Positions 42,428-50,990 of a stretch of 51,724 nt of DNA are shown here, in pieces. The number at the start of each line of letters is the position of its first letter. The first letter of the stretch is position 1. Source of the DNA: an uncultured Verrucomicrobiota bacterium (GTDB lineage: Bacteria; Verrucomicrobiota; Kiritimatiellia; RFP12; UBA1067). The notes below the pieces were generated by a model. The model did not search any database. It was given only the letters and a program-made list of their open reading frames with translations, and was not told the origin of the DNA. The stretch covers positions 1 through 51,724 of the forward strand of contig CAMAHK010000008.1 of NCBI GenBank assembly GCA_945834475.1. The letters are read 5' to 3'. A program made the position numbers and the translations under genes.

Positions 42428-45400
42428 TCAGCGCTGTCGGAAGAGCGGCGCGGCGATGTCGTAGAGATCCTGTTCCTTCTGCAGCCGCGAGAAGATCGTG
42501 TTCTTGTCGAGGCGGTAGGCCTGGATGAAGCTCTCCTGTGCGGCTTTTCGCTTGTTCTGGCGCTGCTGCACCTTTGCGAGATCCGCCCACGCGTTCGCGT
42601 CCGTCGCACGGAGCCGCAGGTACTTCGAGAGCGCCTTCTCGGCCTCCGCGTCGATGTGCGCCTCGGCGAGCATCTGTGCGGCGAGCTGCAACGTCTGCGC
42701 GTCGGCGAGCTTGTCGACGAGCGCACGCACGAGCTGCCCGGCGTCGCCGATCCGGCCCATTTCGTAATAGCACGTCGCGAGCGCGAAGATCTCCTGGTCC
42801 GTGAGACGCGTCTTCGGATCGCTCCGCTTCGCCTCCAGCCGCTCGAGCTCGGCTGTGAGCGTGCGGATGCGCGTGACATAGCTCCGAAGCGAGGCTGTGC
42901 GGCGGTTGTTCGGGTCGATCTTGTCCGTGTATTCCATCATCTCGAGCGCGACGTCGTACTTGCGGAACGGCAGGAGGCACTCCTGCGCGTAGCGGAACGA
43001 CGCCTCGGGCGAGGCCGGATAGAGGAGCACCGCCTCGCGGAACGCCTGCGCGCCCTCGCGGTAGCGACCCTGCTTGTTGTAGAGTCCGGCAAGCGCGGCC
43101 CGGAGCTTCGAGAAGCTCTTCTGTCCCGCGAAGTCGCGGCGGTACATCGGATCGTCGAGAAGCCGGCGCGTGTACCAGTCCCAGAAGTCGCGGTCCTGCG
43201 CCGCGCGCTTCGCGTCATACGGTGTCGGCTTCGCGTTGATCTTCATGATGAGACCATGCGGCGAAAGGTACGGATACATCCACGGAATCACATACGACTC
43301 CTCGATGTAGAACGCGTGGCGGTTCTTGTCGTGGTCGTGCATCATCTTCGTGAGGATGCCGTTGATCTCCATCACGCCGAGCGCACCCGTCACCTGCACG
43401 CGGCCGTTCTCGATCTTGAGGTCGCCGTTCGCGGGACGCTTCCCGCTCTGCACCTCGTCGACGTAGATGTTGAACGCCTCGGCCGAGTCCTCCTTCGCCG
43501 GGATCCAGATCTCATCGCCGTAGAGGTCGCGCTGCACCGACATGTACGTGTCATCCGCCAGCGCGTTCTGCGTGATGAGGTAGACGTCGGGACGGAACAG
43601 CGCCGAGTAGATCATGTACGTCGGCACGAAACGCCCCGGATCGGTGCCGCCGAAGAAGATCGAGAACTTGTCCATCGGCGGCGGATACGTCGGATCGGGC
43701 AAGGGTTCCTCGTCCGCGACGATCTGCTCCTTGATCGCGTTCGCACCCTCAAGCTGATACGCGCCGAACTGCCACCCGAAGGTGTGTCCGTTCTGCTCAC
43801 ACCCGCCGAGCTTGAACGCGACCTCATTGACGCCGAGCTGATACGTGCCGCAGTAGTTGTCGACGAGCGGATAGACGAACGCGATGAGGACCATCGCAGC
43901 CGAAAGAAGAAGAGGGAGGTGCGTTTGCCAGCGCCACGGCGTGAGGTCACGCCGGGTACTTGGTAGCTCGGCGGACGACGATTCCGAGAGTACCCGGCGT
44001 GACCCCACGCCGAGGCGCTCTCCCAGCATCTTAAGTGCCCAGACGGCGGCGAAGACGAGTCCGTAGCCGATCCAGAGCGCGAGCATTGCGTGCGAGGCGA
44101 TGAACTTCACCTTCTGGATGAAGCCATCCTGCAGGTCGCCCTTGACGTTCGCGAGGCCGATCAGGAGGAAGCTCATTAACAGGAAGCAGACGAGCGCCGG
44201 CACCATCCACTGCCAGAACGCCTTGCGGTTCTCCTTCCTGACGATCCAGTGCCCCGCCGCAAACGGCACGAGCGCGAACGGAATGAGGAGGTCCGTAAAC
44301 TGGACGCGCACGTCCTCGAAGTAATTGAGGATCTGTCCAAGGTTCGGTAGCTGGAAGCCGATCGCCTCGTACTGTCCGCGCATGAGCGCATGCTTAAAGC
44401 CCTCCCACGTGCGCGGATAGCCCCAGTTCATCGGCGGATTGCGCAGGTCGGAGACGATCGGCATGTACGCGTAGAACGAAATGCCGAGCTGCGCGAAGAA
44501 CGCCGCGCCGGCAACCGCGCGTCCGTTCGGGAGCGTCGCCCAGATGAGCGCGAGCAAAACGAAATTCCACGCGATCGGCCAGCCGAAGTACCACGAGCAC
44601 GGATGCGTGAGCCCGTTGAGCGCGCCGTGCGCGAGGAGCGTGAACGCCGCGATGTGGAGACCCGCGACCGGAATCGCGTAGCAGAGACCCTTCTTAACCG
44701 TGCAGGAGAGTCCGATCAGGAGCGCGATCACCACCCAGAAGATGAGCGTCGACTTTCCCCACGGATAGGCCTCGCCCATGTACCCGCCGTCCCCGGCCGA
44801 CGGCACCAAAGCCGCCGCGACAACCGCGACCAACGCGAAGCCGGCGGAGATCATCAATTCCCTCGTACCGCGGTGCGTCTCGCCCGCGGCGTCTCCAAGC
44901 CCATCCCCCTTCATCGCGGCCAAAACCGCCGCGACGACCGACCCCGCGATCATCGCCGCAATGAACGCATAGCGCGTCGGCGCGATGAGCGGCGCGACCT
45001 CGGCCGTCACGCCCGTCCACGTATTCGTCGACGTGAAGAGGAACGACGAGAGGAAGATGAGCGCGGCACCGGCCCCGCCGCCGTAGAGGATGATTGAGGT
45101 GTAGAGATGAGGTGTAGAGCGGAAGACCGGCAAACGATTCTGCTTGGCGTAGATCGCGAGGACGATTGCACCGATGAGGAGGACGAGACCGAGGACGATT
45201 GCCGTCGTGGAGGGCGTCGAAATCGCCTGGTTGACGAGCGGCAGGTGCTTGTTGATCGCATCGGCCGACATGTAGCGGTCAGCGCGGACGAGCTGGCCGA
45301 CCTGCAAGATCTGCCAGGTGAGCGCGACCGGGATCAGGTAGAGCATGAAGTCGCGGAACATCGCGAGGTTCTTGAGCGCGATGATGAGTGCGAGGGGCAC

Positions 45401-46075
45401 GATCGCAAAGAGGAGTACCTGGTAGTTCGTGAGCCCAAGGCCGAAGATGAACGCCGTCGCCCAGAGCATCTTGTCGGACGGTTTGCGCATCCACCGGTAC
45501 GACAGGAGGAAGACTCCCATTAGGAAGAGCGCGTTGAGCGAGTAGATCTCGACAATCGTCGACTGCGACCATTCGACCGGCGAGAGCGCGAACGTCAGCG
45601 CGCCGGCGACACCGCCACCAAAGGCGAGAATCCCCGTACCGCGGTGCGTCTCGCCCGCGGCGGGTAACAGCAAGCTTGGAGACGCCGCGCCCGAGACGGG
45701 CGGCGGTACGGGGGCGCTTGCGCACCGCGGTACGGAGCCCACGAAATCGTGCGCACTGCGGCAAATGAGCATCGCCGTGCAACCGGCCGCGAACGCGCCG
45801 AAGACGGCCGAGCAGAGCGAGACGCACCACGCCGGCGTCGGATGGCCCATGTACGTCACCCAGCCGAACGCCTTGCAGAAGAGCCACGAGCAGAACGTCC
45901 AGAACGGATAGCCCGGCGGATGCGGCACGCCCAGATTCGCGGCCGCCGTCGCGAGTTCGCCCGAGTCTTCAAGGCCCACACTCGGCCCGAGCGTGAACGC
46001 GTAAACGAGAAAAGTCAGCACTGTGGCCGTCCAGAACGACGCCCAGTCGAGTTTGGTAAAAAAACGATCCCTCAT
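42428..46075 (-). CDS. DUF2723 membrane protein with C-terminal TPR-like region
   Basis: 1215 aa. The N-terminal half is a polytopic membrane protein of the DUF2723/PMT-like glycosyltransferase group: TLGPSVGLEDSGELATAAAN-LGVPHPPGYPFW near residues 28-60 is the family signature, followed by many hydrophobic helices to about residue 740. A periplasmic part follows, and from about 1010 helical repeats (LRAALAGLYNKQGRYREGAQ; LATCYYEMGRIGDAGQLVRA) like TPRs. It probably transfers sugars to exported proteins. Three inserts from palindromic repeats lie in loops: residues about 114-147, 392-404 and 688-713. A -10 TATAAT at 46087-46092 gives a very short leader. Confidence 0.85.
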   Translation of the reverse strand: MRDRFFTKLDWASFWTATVLTFLVYAFTLGPSVGLEDSGELATAAANLGVPHPPGYPFWTFCSWLFCKAFGWVTYMGHPTPAWCVSLCSAVFGAFAAGCTAMLICRSAHDFVGSVPRCASAPVPPPVSGAASPSLLLPAAGETHRGTGILAFGGGVAGALTFALSPVEWSQSTIVEIYSLNALFLMGVFLLSYRWMRKPSDKMLWATAFIFGLGLTNYQVLLFAIVPLALIIALKNLAMFRDFMLYLIPVALTWQILQVGQLVRADRYMSADAINKHLPLVNQAISTPSTTAIVLGLVLLIGAIVLAIYAKQNRLPVFRSTPHLYTSIILYGGGAGAALIFLSSFLFTSTNTWTGVTAEVAPLIAPTRYAFIAAMIAGSVVAAVLAAMKGDGLGDAAGETHRGTRELMISAGFALVAVVAAALVPSAGDGGYMGEAYPWGKSTLIFWVVIALLIGLSCTVKKGLCYAIPVAGLHIAAFTLLAHGALNGLTHPCSWYFGWPIAWNFVLLALIWATLPNGRAVAGAAFFAQLGISFYAYMPIVSDLRNPPMNWGYPRTWEGFKHALMRGQYEAIGFQLPNLGQILNYFEDVRVQFTDLLIPFALVPFAAGHWIVRKENRKAFWQWMVPALVCFLLMSFLLIGLANVKGDLQDGFIQKVKFIASHAMLALWIGYGLVFAAVWALKMLGERLGVGSRRVLSESSSAELPSTRRDLTPWRWQTHLPLLLSAAMVLIAFVYPLVDNYCGTYQLGVNEVAFKLGGCEQNGHTFGWQFGAYQLEGANAIKEQIVADEEPLPDPTYPPPMDKFSIFFGGTDPGRFVPTYMIYSALFRPDVYLITQNALADDTYMSVQRDLYGDEIWIPAKEDSAEAFNIYVDEVQSGKRPANGDLKIENGRVQVTGALGVMEINGILTKMMHDHDKNRHAFYIEESYVIPWMYPYLSPHGLIMKINAKPTPYDAKRAAQDRDFWDWYTRRLLDDPMYRRDFAGQKSFSKLRAALAGLYNKQGRYREGAQAFREAVLLYPASPEASFRYAQECLLPFRKYDVALEMMEYTDKIDPNNRRTASLRSYVTRIRTLTAELERLEAKRSDPKTRLTDQEIFALATCYYEMGRIGDAGQLVRALVDKLADAQTLQLAAQMLAEAHIDAEAEKALSKYLRLRATDANAWADLAKVQQRQNKRKAAQESFIQAYRLDKNTIFSRLQKEQDLYDIAAPLFRQR
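43937..44012. repeat. Family B palindrome in the DUF2723 gene
   Basis: 24-bp arms at 43937-43960 and 43989-44012, matching at 23 of 24 positions when inverted (core ggcgtgaggtcacgccgggt). In frame; encodes the Ser/Arg-rich insert near residues 688-713 between membrane segments. Confidence 0.8.
44864..44899. repeat. Family A half-element
   Basis: Only one arm: cgtaccgcggtgcgtctcgc continuing cgcggcgtctccaag. In minus sense it encodes LGDAAGETHRGT in the DUF2723 protein. A partner arm is missing, so it is a decayed or partial copy. Confidence 0.8.
45095..45120. repeat. gaggtgtaga tandem words in the DUF2723 gene
   Basis: Two units tgaggtgtagaga/tgaggtgtagagc in frame. The complementary ctacacct words also occur at 5702-5718 between fabZ and hisD. 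Confidence 0.45.
45635..45734. repeat. Family A palindrome, composite copy 4
   Basis: Left arm cgtaccgcggtgcgtctcgc with gggtaacagcaa and cttggagacgccgc, then a rearranged right side with a second cgcaccgcggtacg end. Encodes PRCASAPVPPP to GETHRGT in the DUF2723 protein, residues about 114-147. It looks like two partial elements joined. Confidence 0.82.
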
Positions 46076-46334
46076 AATTAGGGGATATTATACCACAGAC
46101 GCACGTCACTGTGGGAATCGGGCCAGCGCTGGCCAGGCGTGGCTCATTTAAAAACCGCCGCATGGTAGCCCATGCCGCGAGCTGTTCAAGCCGCAGCTGG
46201 GGTCGCCCGCCGTTGGTCAGCCATTGGCCTCATGGTTGACTGTAATTGCGGGCGATATCCCCCGAGCGTCAGCGAGCTTGCGAAGCAAGTGGCTACAGGG
46301 GTGCGAATTGTTCAGCATCGTCCGCCGGTGTCCA
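46076..46334. other. Region without clear gene
   Basis: Carries the DUF2723 promoter (TATAAT minus, 46087-46092), a gccagcgctggc palindrome near 46122, and two copies of a cagcatcgtccg word at 46313-46355 that run into the 3' end of the four-helix-bundle gene. No gene recognised. Confidence 0.35.
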
Positions 46335-46754
46335 TCATTGTCCAGCATCGTCCGTTGCTGACGCATCCTCCTCGACAATTCCTTTGCGCGTCGTCGACAC
46401 GCCTTTCCCCAGAATGCGGATGATCGCATTGACCTCATCTAAGATCGGTTGCATCCGCTCTTCGGCGAAGAACCCTCGCTTTGAGATGAGAAATAGCCAG
46501 AGACGACTCTCCTTCGCTTCCTTGAGTGCCTTCGACATCTTACTTGCGAAATCGCGTCGCGACTCCGGAGCCGTCGTCTCGGCATAGTTTGCGGCAATCG
46601 CCGTCGAGCTCCGTGTCAGCTGATCTCGGAAATTCGCAACGCCGATCCGATTCCGGGGGAGTGCCTGAAGAAGCGTCATACATCGGTCTGCGAACGACAC
46701 GAGACGCTCCAGGAGCTCGTCAGACTTTTCCGTGGCCGTCTTTTCCCTCGGCAT
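46335..46754 (-). CDS. Four-helix-bundle protein (S23/IVP-like)
   Basis: 139 aa. FRDQLTRSSTAIAANYAETT and FASKMSKALKEAKESRLWLF are the hallmarks of the four-helix-bundle family first seen in 23S rRNA intervening sequences and related to the Avd accessory proteins of retroelements. Role unknown. No rRNA or reverse transcriptase is nearby. The last ten residues are encoded by degenerate repeat words. Overlaps the upstream small gene by 35 bp. Confidence 0.8.
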   Translation of the reverse strand: MPREKTATEKSDELLERLVSFADRCMTLLQALPRNRIGVANFRDQLTRSSTAIAANYAETTAPESRRDFASKMSKALKEAKESRLWLFLISKRGFFAEERMQPILDEVNAIIRILGKGVSTTRKGIVEEDASATDDAGQ

Positions 46755-46962
46755 CACGCTCCTCCTTTTCGATTTCCTTCGCGGCTCTCTCGCTCATCAT
46801 GTCGATGTATTCGTCGACAAGGTCCATGAACCGCCTGTAGTTCTCGGTCGCCTCCTTGTACGCCGCGAGCTGGGAAGCCGGAATGTACTTCACGAAATGA
46901 TTCCTGTTCTTTGTATACTGGAGATTGTGGAACGTCGTGCCCGACTTCGTCTTCTGGCTCAT
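46720..46962 (-). CDS. Small basic protein, DUF6788-like
   Basis: 80 aa from ATG 46962; an upstream ATG at 47028 would add 22 residues partly encoded by a palindromic repeat arm, so the shorter form is preferred. KSGTTFHNLQYTKNRNHFVK, IPASQLAAYKEATENYRRF then a helical charged tail. The YxP(x)...NYRRF pattern recalls small transposon-linked proteins (DUF6788-like), a weak resemblance. It is followed by the four-helix-bundle gene with overlap. Confidence 0.5.
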   Translation of the reverse strand: MSQKTKSGTTFHNLQYTKNRNHFVKYIPASQLAAYKEATENYRRFMDLVDEYIDMMSERAAKEIEKEERDAEGKDGHGKV

Positions 46963-47004
46963 GACACCGATCCGGCCTCGCGCTAGACGAGGAATCGACA
47001 ACAT

Positions 47005-47073
47005 GGGTGCGATTTTCTCAGGTGACATCCCTTTGACGGATCATTGACATCCGAGTGCGAGAAAATCGCACCC
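47005..47073. repeat. Inverted repeat gggtgcgattttctc
   Basis: Perfect 15-bp arms at 47005-47019 and 47059-47073 with a 39-nt spacer. Followed at 47073-47106 by ggggtta and caatagg tandem words. It may mark the left limit of the accessory segment that contains the ATPase/TOPRIM pair and integrase 2. Confidence 0.65.
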
Positions 47074-47215
47074 AGGGGTTAGGGGTTAGGCAATAGGCAA
47101 TAGGGGCGGAATTGTTCCTTTTATACAACGCCCAGAGACCGGAACACGCAATCACAAGGATTCAACCAACAAACTGCTTAGTGTTTGGAGTACAGCGCAA
47201 ACTGACGCCCCACTA

Positions 47216-47905
47216 TCAGTCGTCACCATCTACAAGAGATTCTAGTCGCTTTAGCCAGGCGTCAAAGTTAGGACATTCCTGCCGCATCTTGTCGACACCG
47301 ATCTTTCCAGCAATAACAATGCCGCGTTGAGCCTTTGAATAGTGACCGTTCGTCCAGGCCATAAGTCGATTTGATGGCGACGTATCTGGATGCGTGTTGA
47401 CTTGTTCTGGCGAACCACATTCATGTAGCGCACTACGAATAAGAGCAATGTCAATACCTAGTTCACTAGAAAGTATCTCTGCATCACTGAACAATAAGGC
47501 TTCAAACTCATGGACCGCCGTAAAGGGAATGTAGCGACGATTGACCTGGACGTTTTTCAACTTCTCCTGTATGTCTTCAACTGCGGCATCATTCATGATT
47601 CGTGCAATGTCTGCAGGAGTGGGTTCGCTCAACCCCCTGACTTCTTCAAGTCCAGGCCACTCCTTGACGCCATAATAATCGACGAATGTCGCTACCACAA
47701 GATCTTCGCGCTGCTTCAGGAAATTGAGCACATCCCGTTGCGCCCGAGAGAACTTGACATCACCGCCCTTCTCCCCCTTCTTCGAAATCTGTGTCGCCTG
47801 AAGATAAATCCCTTTGACTGCAAGGTAAGGCGCAAGCACCTGAACAACAAAGTTCTGTTCGCTCGCGCCCTCACCCACGACCATCACGTTGACCATCTTA
47901 CTCAT
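47216..47905 (-). CDS. TOPRIM-like protein (DUF4276-like)
   Basis: 229 aa from ATG 47905, which overlaps the ATPase stop by 8 bp; the longer frame to 48031 lies inside the ATPase gene. NVMVVGEGASEQNFVVQVLA gives the conserved Glu of a TOPRIM-type fold, ATFVDYYGVKEW the D-x-Y/D motif, and VHEFEALLFSDAEIL the last conserved acidic block. DUF4276 proteins pair with ABC-type ATPases. The two-gene logic matches PARIS (AriA/AriB), where the TOPRIM nuclease is held by the ATPase until infection. Candidate effector. Confidence 0.78.
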   Translation of the reverse strand: MSKMVNVMVVGEGASEQNFVVQVLAPYLAVKGIYLQATQISKKGEKGGDVKFSRAQRDVLNFLKQREDLVVATFVDYYGVKEWPGLEEVRGLSEPTPADIARIMNDAAVEDIQEKLKNVQVNRRYIPFTAVHEFEALLFSDAEILSSELGIDIALIRSALHECGSPEQVNTHPDTSPSNRLMAWTNGHYSKAQRGIVIAGKIGVDKMRQECPNFDAWLKRLESLVDGDD

Positions 47906-49013
47906 GCGCAGGGCCTCCGTTGATGATATTCTTCTGCCACAGTTCGCCGAGCGAATAATCCTCCAACCAATCCTTAAGTTCTGTCGGATCAAGGCGTTCA
48001 AACACAGATGCACCCTCCGACCGACGGGCAACGATCAAGTCTTCAACTCCAAAATGATCAATGAGCTGCGGGCACTGCGTAGCAACAACAACCTGCGTAT
48101 GCCGCGCAGCCGTACTAATCATATCCGCTAGCAGCGAAATCGCCATCGGATGCATTCCCAATTCCGGCTCGTCAATAATGATCGTGGACGGGGGACTCGG
48201 CTGAAGCAACGCTGCGGCAAGACAGATGAAACGAATCGTGCCGTCAGAAAAGTGATAGGGCTGAAACGGATAGTCACTACCCTTTTGCCGCCAGGAAAGT
48301 TTCACCTTATCTGCAACACCAACCTTAACAACATCAAGTTTGAAATCATCAAAAAAAGGCGTCACTTGTCGAACCGTTTCAACAATGCGCTTGTAACTCT
48401 CTCGCTGTCGTGCATCACCATTTCTCATGGCGAGCAGGAACGGAGCAATATTGCCACCATCGTTACGTAACTTCTCGCAATCCTCGACAATTTCCGAACG
48501 TCGCATTGGAGCCGTAGCACTCGTATCGTGAAAATGGTAAACCGTCCACCTTGAGATAGCACCATAGACATAATGGCCGATGCCAGGAGATCCGGGGTAG
48601 CGCGCAGACCGTTCATCCCTTATGTCCTGCAATCGGCTCTCAAGCAGCCCCATTCCATAACAAGACCAGGAATAGTCAAGATACCGTCCATATTCTGCTA
48701 TTGAGAACTTCTCGTCAGCCGTCGGAGTAAGCTTAAAACGATACGCGTTCTGACCAAACGAGAAGTCAACTTCTATCTCCGGCGTCTCTTTGAGTCCATT
48801 AAACGGGAATGCGTCGGCACCTCCTGCATTGACAATGAACTGCTGGAAACCTTTCAACGCCATCTCATGAACCATTCTAAAAATCTGAATGAAATTACTC
48901 TTGCCGGCGCCATTGGCACCGACAATAACATTCAGATCATGAAGCTCAAAATCCACCAATTCGCGGATGGATTTGAACCCCTTAATGCTGATTCTATCAA
49001 TCTTCCCTGCCAT
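47898..49013 (-). CDS. AAA_21/ABC-type ATPase partner
   Basis: 371 aa. SIKGFKSIRELVDFELHDLN, Walker A GANGAGKSNFIQIF (about 33-46), signature-like FSDGTIRFICLAAALLQP, Walker B STIIIDEPELGMHPMAI, D-loop and switch VVVATQCPQLIDHF: an SMC/Rad50-like OLD-family ATPase core. With the TOPRIM-like gene it forms a two-gene unit typical of anti-phage modules. -10 TATAAT at 49026-49031 leaves a leader of about 6 nt. Codon and base use look more AT-rich than the neighbouring core genes, consistent with acquisition. Confidence 0.85.
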   Translation of the reverse strand: MAGKIDRISIKGFKSIRELVDFELHDLNVIVGANGAGKSNFIQIFRMVHEMALKGFQQFIVNAGGADAFPFNGLKETPEIEVDFSFGQNAYRFKLTPTADEKFSIAEYGRYLDYSWSCYGMGLLESRLQDIRDERSARYPGSPGIGHYVYGAISRWTVYHFHDTSATAPMRRSEIVEDCEKLRNDGGNIAPFLLAMRNGDARQRESYKRIVETVRQVTPFFDDFKLDVVKVGVADKVKLSWRQKGSDYPFQPYHFSDGTIRFICLAAALLQPSPPSTIIIDEPELGMHPMAISLLADMISTAARHTQVVVATQCPQLIDHFGVEDLIVARRSEGASVFERLDPTELKDWLEDYSLGELWQKNIINGGPAHE

Positions 49014-49025
49014 AGAATTATTCGT

Positions 49026-49031
49026 ATTATA
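49026..49031 (-). promoter_or_regulatory. -10 element for the ATPase/TOPRIM pair
   Basis: TATAAT in minus sense, 12 nt before the ATPase ATG. Confidence 0.5.
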
Positions 49032-49093
49032 TCAAATGAGTCCCAACATTGACTAATGATTTGATGACGTATTGCAATTCCCGCAATTCGTCA

Positions 49094-50824
49094 TCACTCT
49101 TGCAACAACAGCGTGACGAGATCTCGCTTCTGCTGCACCGTCAGATCGCTCAGGGCGGCGCGGAGGGTTGTCAGGGCGTCGTTGCGCTTGGTGAGAATGC
49201 GACGGGCGGACTCTGCGGCCTGGCGCTGCGTCGGATTGTAATACTCGAGTGTCATGTCCGTTGTCGTATGACCGACGAGAAGACGCACCATATCAAGAGG
49301 TACGCCGTTGTCGAGCATCAGCACGACGAAAGAGCCACGCAGGGAATGCCAGGAATAGAGCGATGCCTTGCGCTGCCCGACGTTGCGGCTCTGCTGCGTC
49401 TGCTTGAGCATTTCTCGAACGGATGACTTCTTTGCCGCCTTCGGCTTCACCGTGATGCCCGACAAAGATTCGACGGCCGCAAGATCGGTTGAGATCGTCG
49501 ACTTCGCGAGGCCCGTTGATGCTGCGATACTCCGGTATGATTCACCGCTCGAATAGTGCGAGTAGACGAGCGAGACGCGGGCCTTGCGTTCCTCCGTCCA
49601 ATTCGAGTCGGCGATCTCAGACAAGACCTCGGCAGGCGTCTTCTTGACGACCTCGGACTCGTCCTCGCCAACAAGCTCTCCCTCGTCCGCAAAAAGCGCA
49701 CGGGCGAACAGCACCTTGCCCTTTGAATAGATCTGCTCCCGCCCAGGATAGTAGACGCGCTCGATCTCGCGATCCCCCACCTTTACCGTCTTGCGCTCGA
49801 TCTGCAAATAGAGACGTGCCGCTTCCGGGAAGACGAATCGTGCGCCATTGGTCTTTTCCGCCAGAGCGGACTCGAGGATGCGCCGAAATTCCCCAAGATC
49901 CACTTCGTAGTTCGCAGAATCCTTACGGTAGTCGAAGATTGGCACCGCAATTTTTGCGCCGGTCTTCCCCGTCGTCTCGACCATGACAATCGGATTCGCT
50001 TCCGTCAACTTGACATCAGCCCACTTGAGCGTACAGGCGTCCCCGATGCGCAATCCTGTTGAGGCGGCTGTCACGGCAAGATTGTAGAGAAGCGGATCAG
50101 ACTTCGCTTCCGCATAGAGACGGCGCAGCTGCATTCGATCCAGCGGCTTGTGGTGCACCACCGTCTCCACCTTGACCTTCTCGCCATTCTCATCCATCTC
50201 TGTCGCCGCGCGCCCGACAGCCGTGAGCCGCGCACCCTTGAACGGATTCTTCATTCCATCCGGCGCAAAACGGGCAAAGGCACCCGTGAGCAGATTCGAC
50301 CACCGCTTGACGGTCGAGAACGAATACGTCGCACCAACGCGACGGAAGAACGCCGTAGCCAGTTCGGGCGTCACGGTGATCAGCGTCCGAGCCGACTTCA
50401 AGCCCTCGCCTGGCGCTGCCGCAAACGCGCAAAACTTTGAGAACGCACTTCTAATCATTGCCACATGCGACGGCGACGCTTTCTTCCCGGTAAGAAAAAT
50501 CTCCGCCAGTCTATCCAACGCGGGATCCTTGAACCGCTGACCGATCTTCGCCTCGATGTAATGCCGCGTCTCCCGCACGGCATCTCCCTTTTCCTTTGAC
50601 TTCTCCATCAGGGCATCCAGCTTGGCTTGTGCCTTCTGACGAGACAGCTCAAACTTCGCATCCCCCGCATCGGCAAGATCGCCGGAAGCCGGCGGACGGC
50701 CGCGCAACGCAACGCCAAGAGCAACGGTCTTCACCTTTCCGCCGTCGCGATACGACCCGTACCACTTGGGAATGAACCCGCCAATTGCGTTCGCACGATC
50801 CGATCTCACCAACTTAAGCGCCAT
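49094..50824 (-). CDS. int: Second tyrosine recombinase with internal HTH insert
   Basis: 576 aa, homologous in layout to the 12554-14179 integrase: N-terminal WYGSYRDGGK, ASTGLRIGDACTLKW (Arg near 256), HTH insert YSSGESYRSIAASTGLAKST (about 420-445), WHSLRGSF (His/Arg near 491-494), VGHTTTDM and LEYYNPTQ (Tyr near 528). All catalytic residues are present. It is transcribed away from a tRNA-Pro 3' fragment 166 bp upstream, its probable attachment scar. The upstream region (50825-50985) has repeated gtagta words that could be arm sites. No excisionase is seen near it. Confidence 0.92.
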   Translation of the reverse strand: MALKLVRSDRANAIGGFIPKWYGSYRDGGKVKTVALGVALRGRPPASGDLADAGDAKFELSRQKAQAKLDALMEKSKEKGDAVRETRHYIEAKIGQRFKDPALDRLAEIFLTGKKASPSHVAMIRSAFSKFCAFAAAPGEGLKSARTLITVTPELATAFFRRVGATYSFSTVKRWSNLLTGAFARFAPDGMKNPFKGARLTAVGRAATEMDENGEKVKVETVVHHKPLDRMQLRRLYAEAKSDPLLYNLAVTAASTGLRIGDACTLKWADVKLTEANPIVMVETTGKTGAKIAVPIFDYRKDSANYEVDLGEFRRILESALAEKTNGARFVFPEAARLYLQIERKTVKVGDREIERVYYPGREQIYSKGKVLFARALFADEGELVGEDESEVVKKTPAEVLSEIADSNWTEERKARVSLVYSHYSSGESYRSIAASTGLAKSTISTDLAAVESLSGITVKPKAAKKSSVREMLKQTQQSRNVGQRKASLYSWHSLRGSFVVLMLDNGVPLDMVRLLVGHTTTDMTLEYYNPTQRQAAESARRILTKRNDALTTLRAALSDLTVQQKRDLVTLLLQE

Positions 50825-50990
50825 GTGTCTTTATCCTTTGACTGTGAAACAGCATGCAGTAGTATGTACTATTTTACGACACAACGCAAGCACAAATGTA
50901 GTAAAATCGTAGTAAACAGCAGGTCAGACACAATCCAGTATCTGAATTATGCCTTTATTTTGTTGGCATTTCATCTGTTCAACAGTCTCA

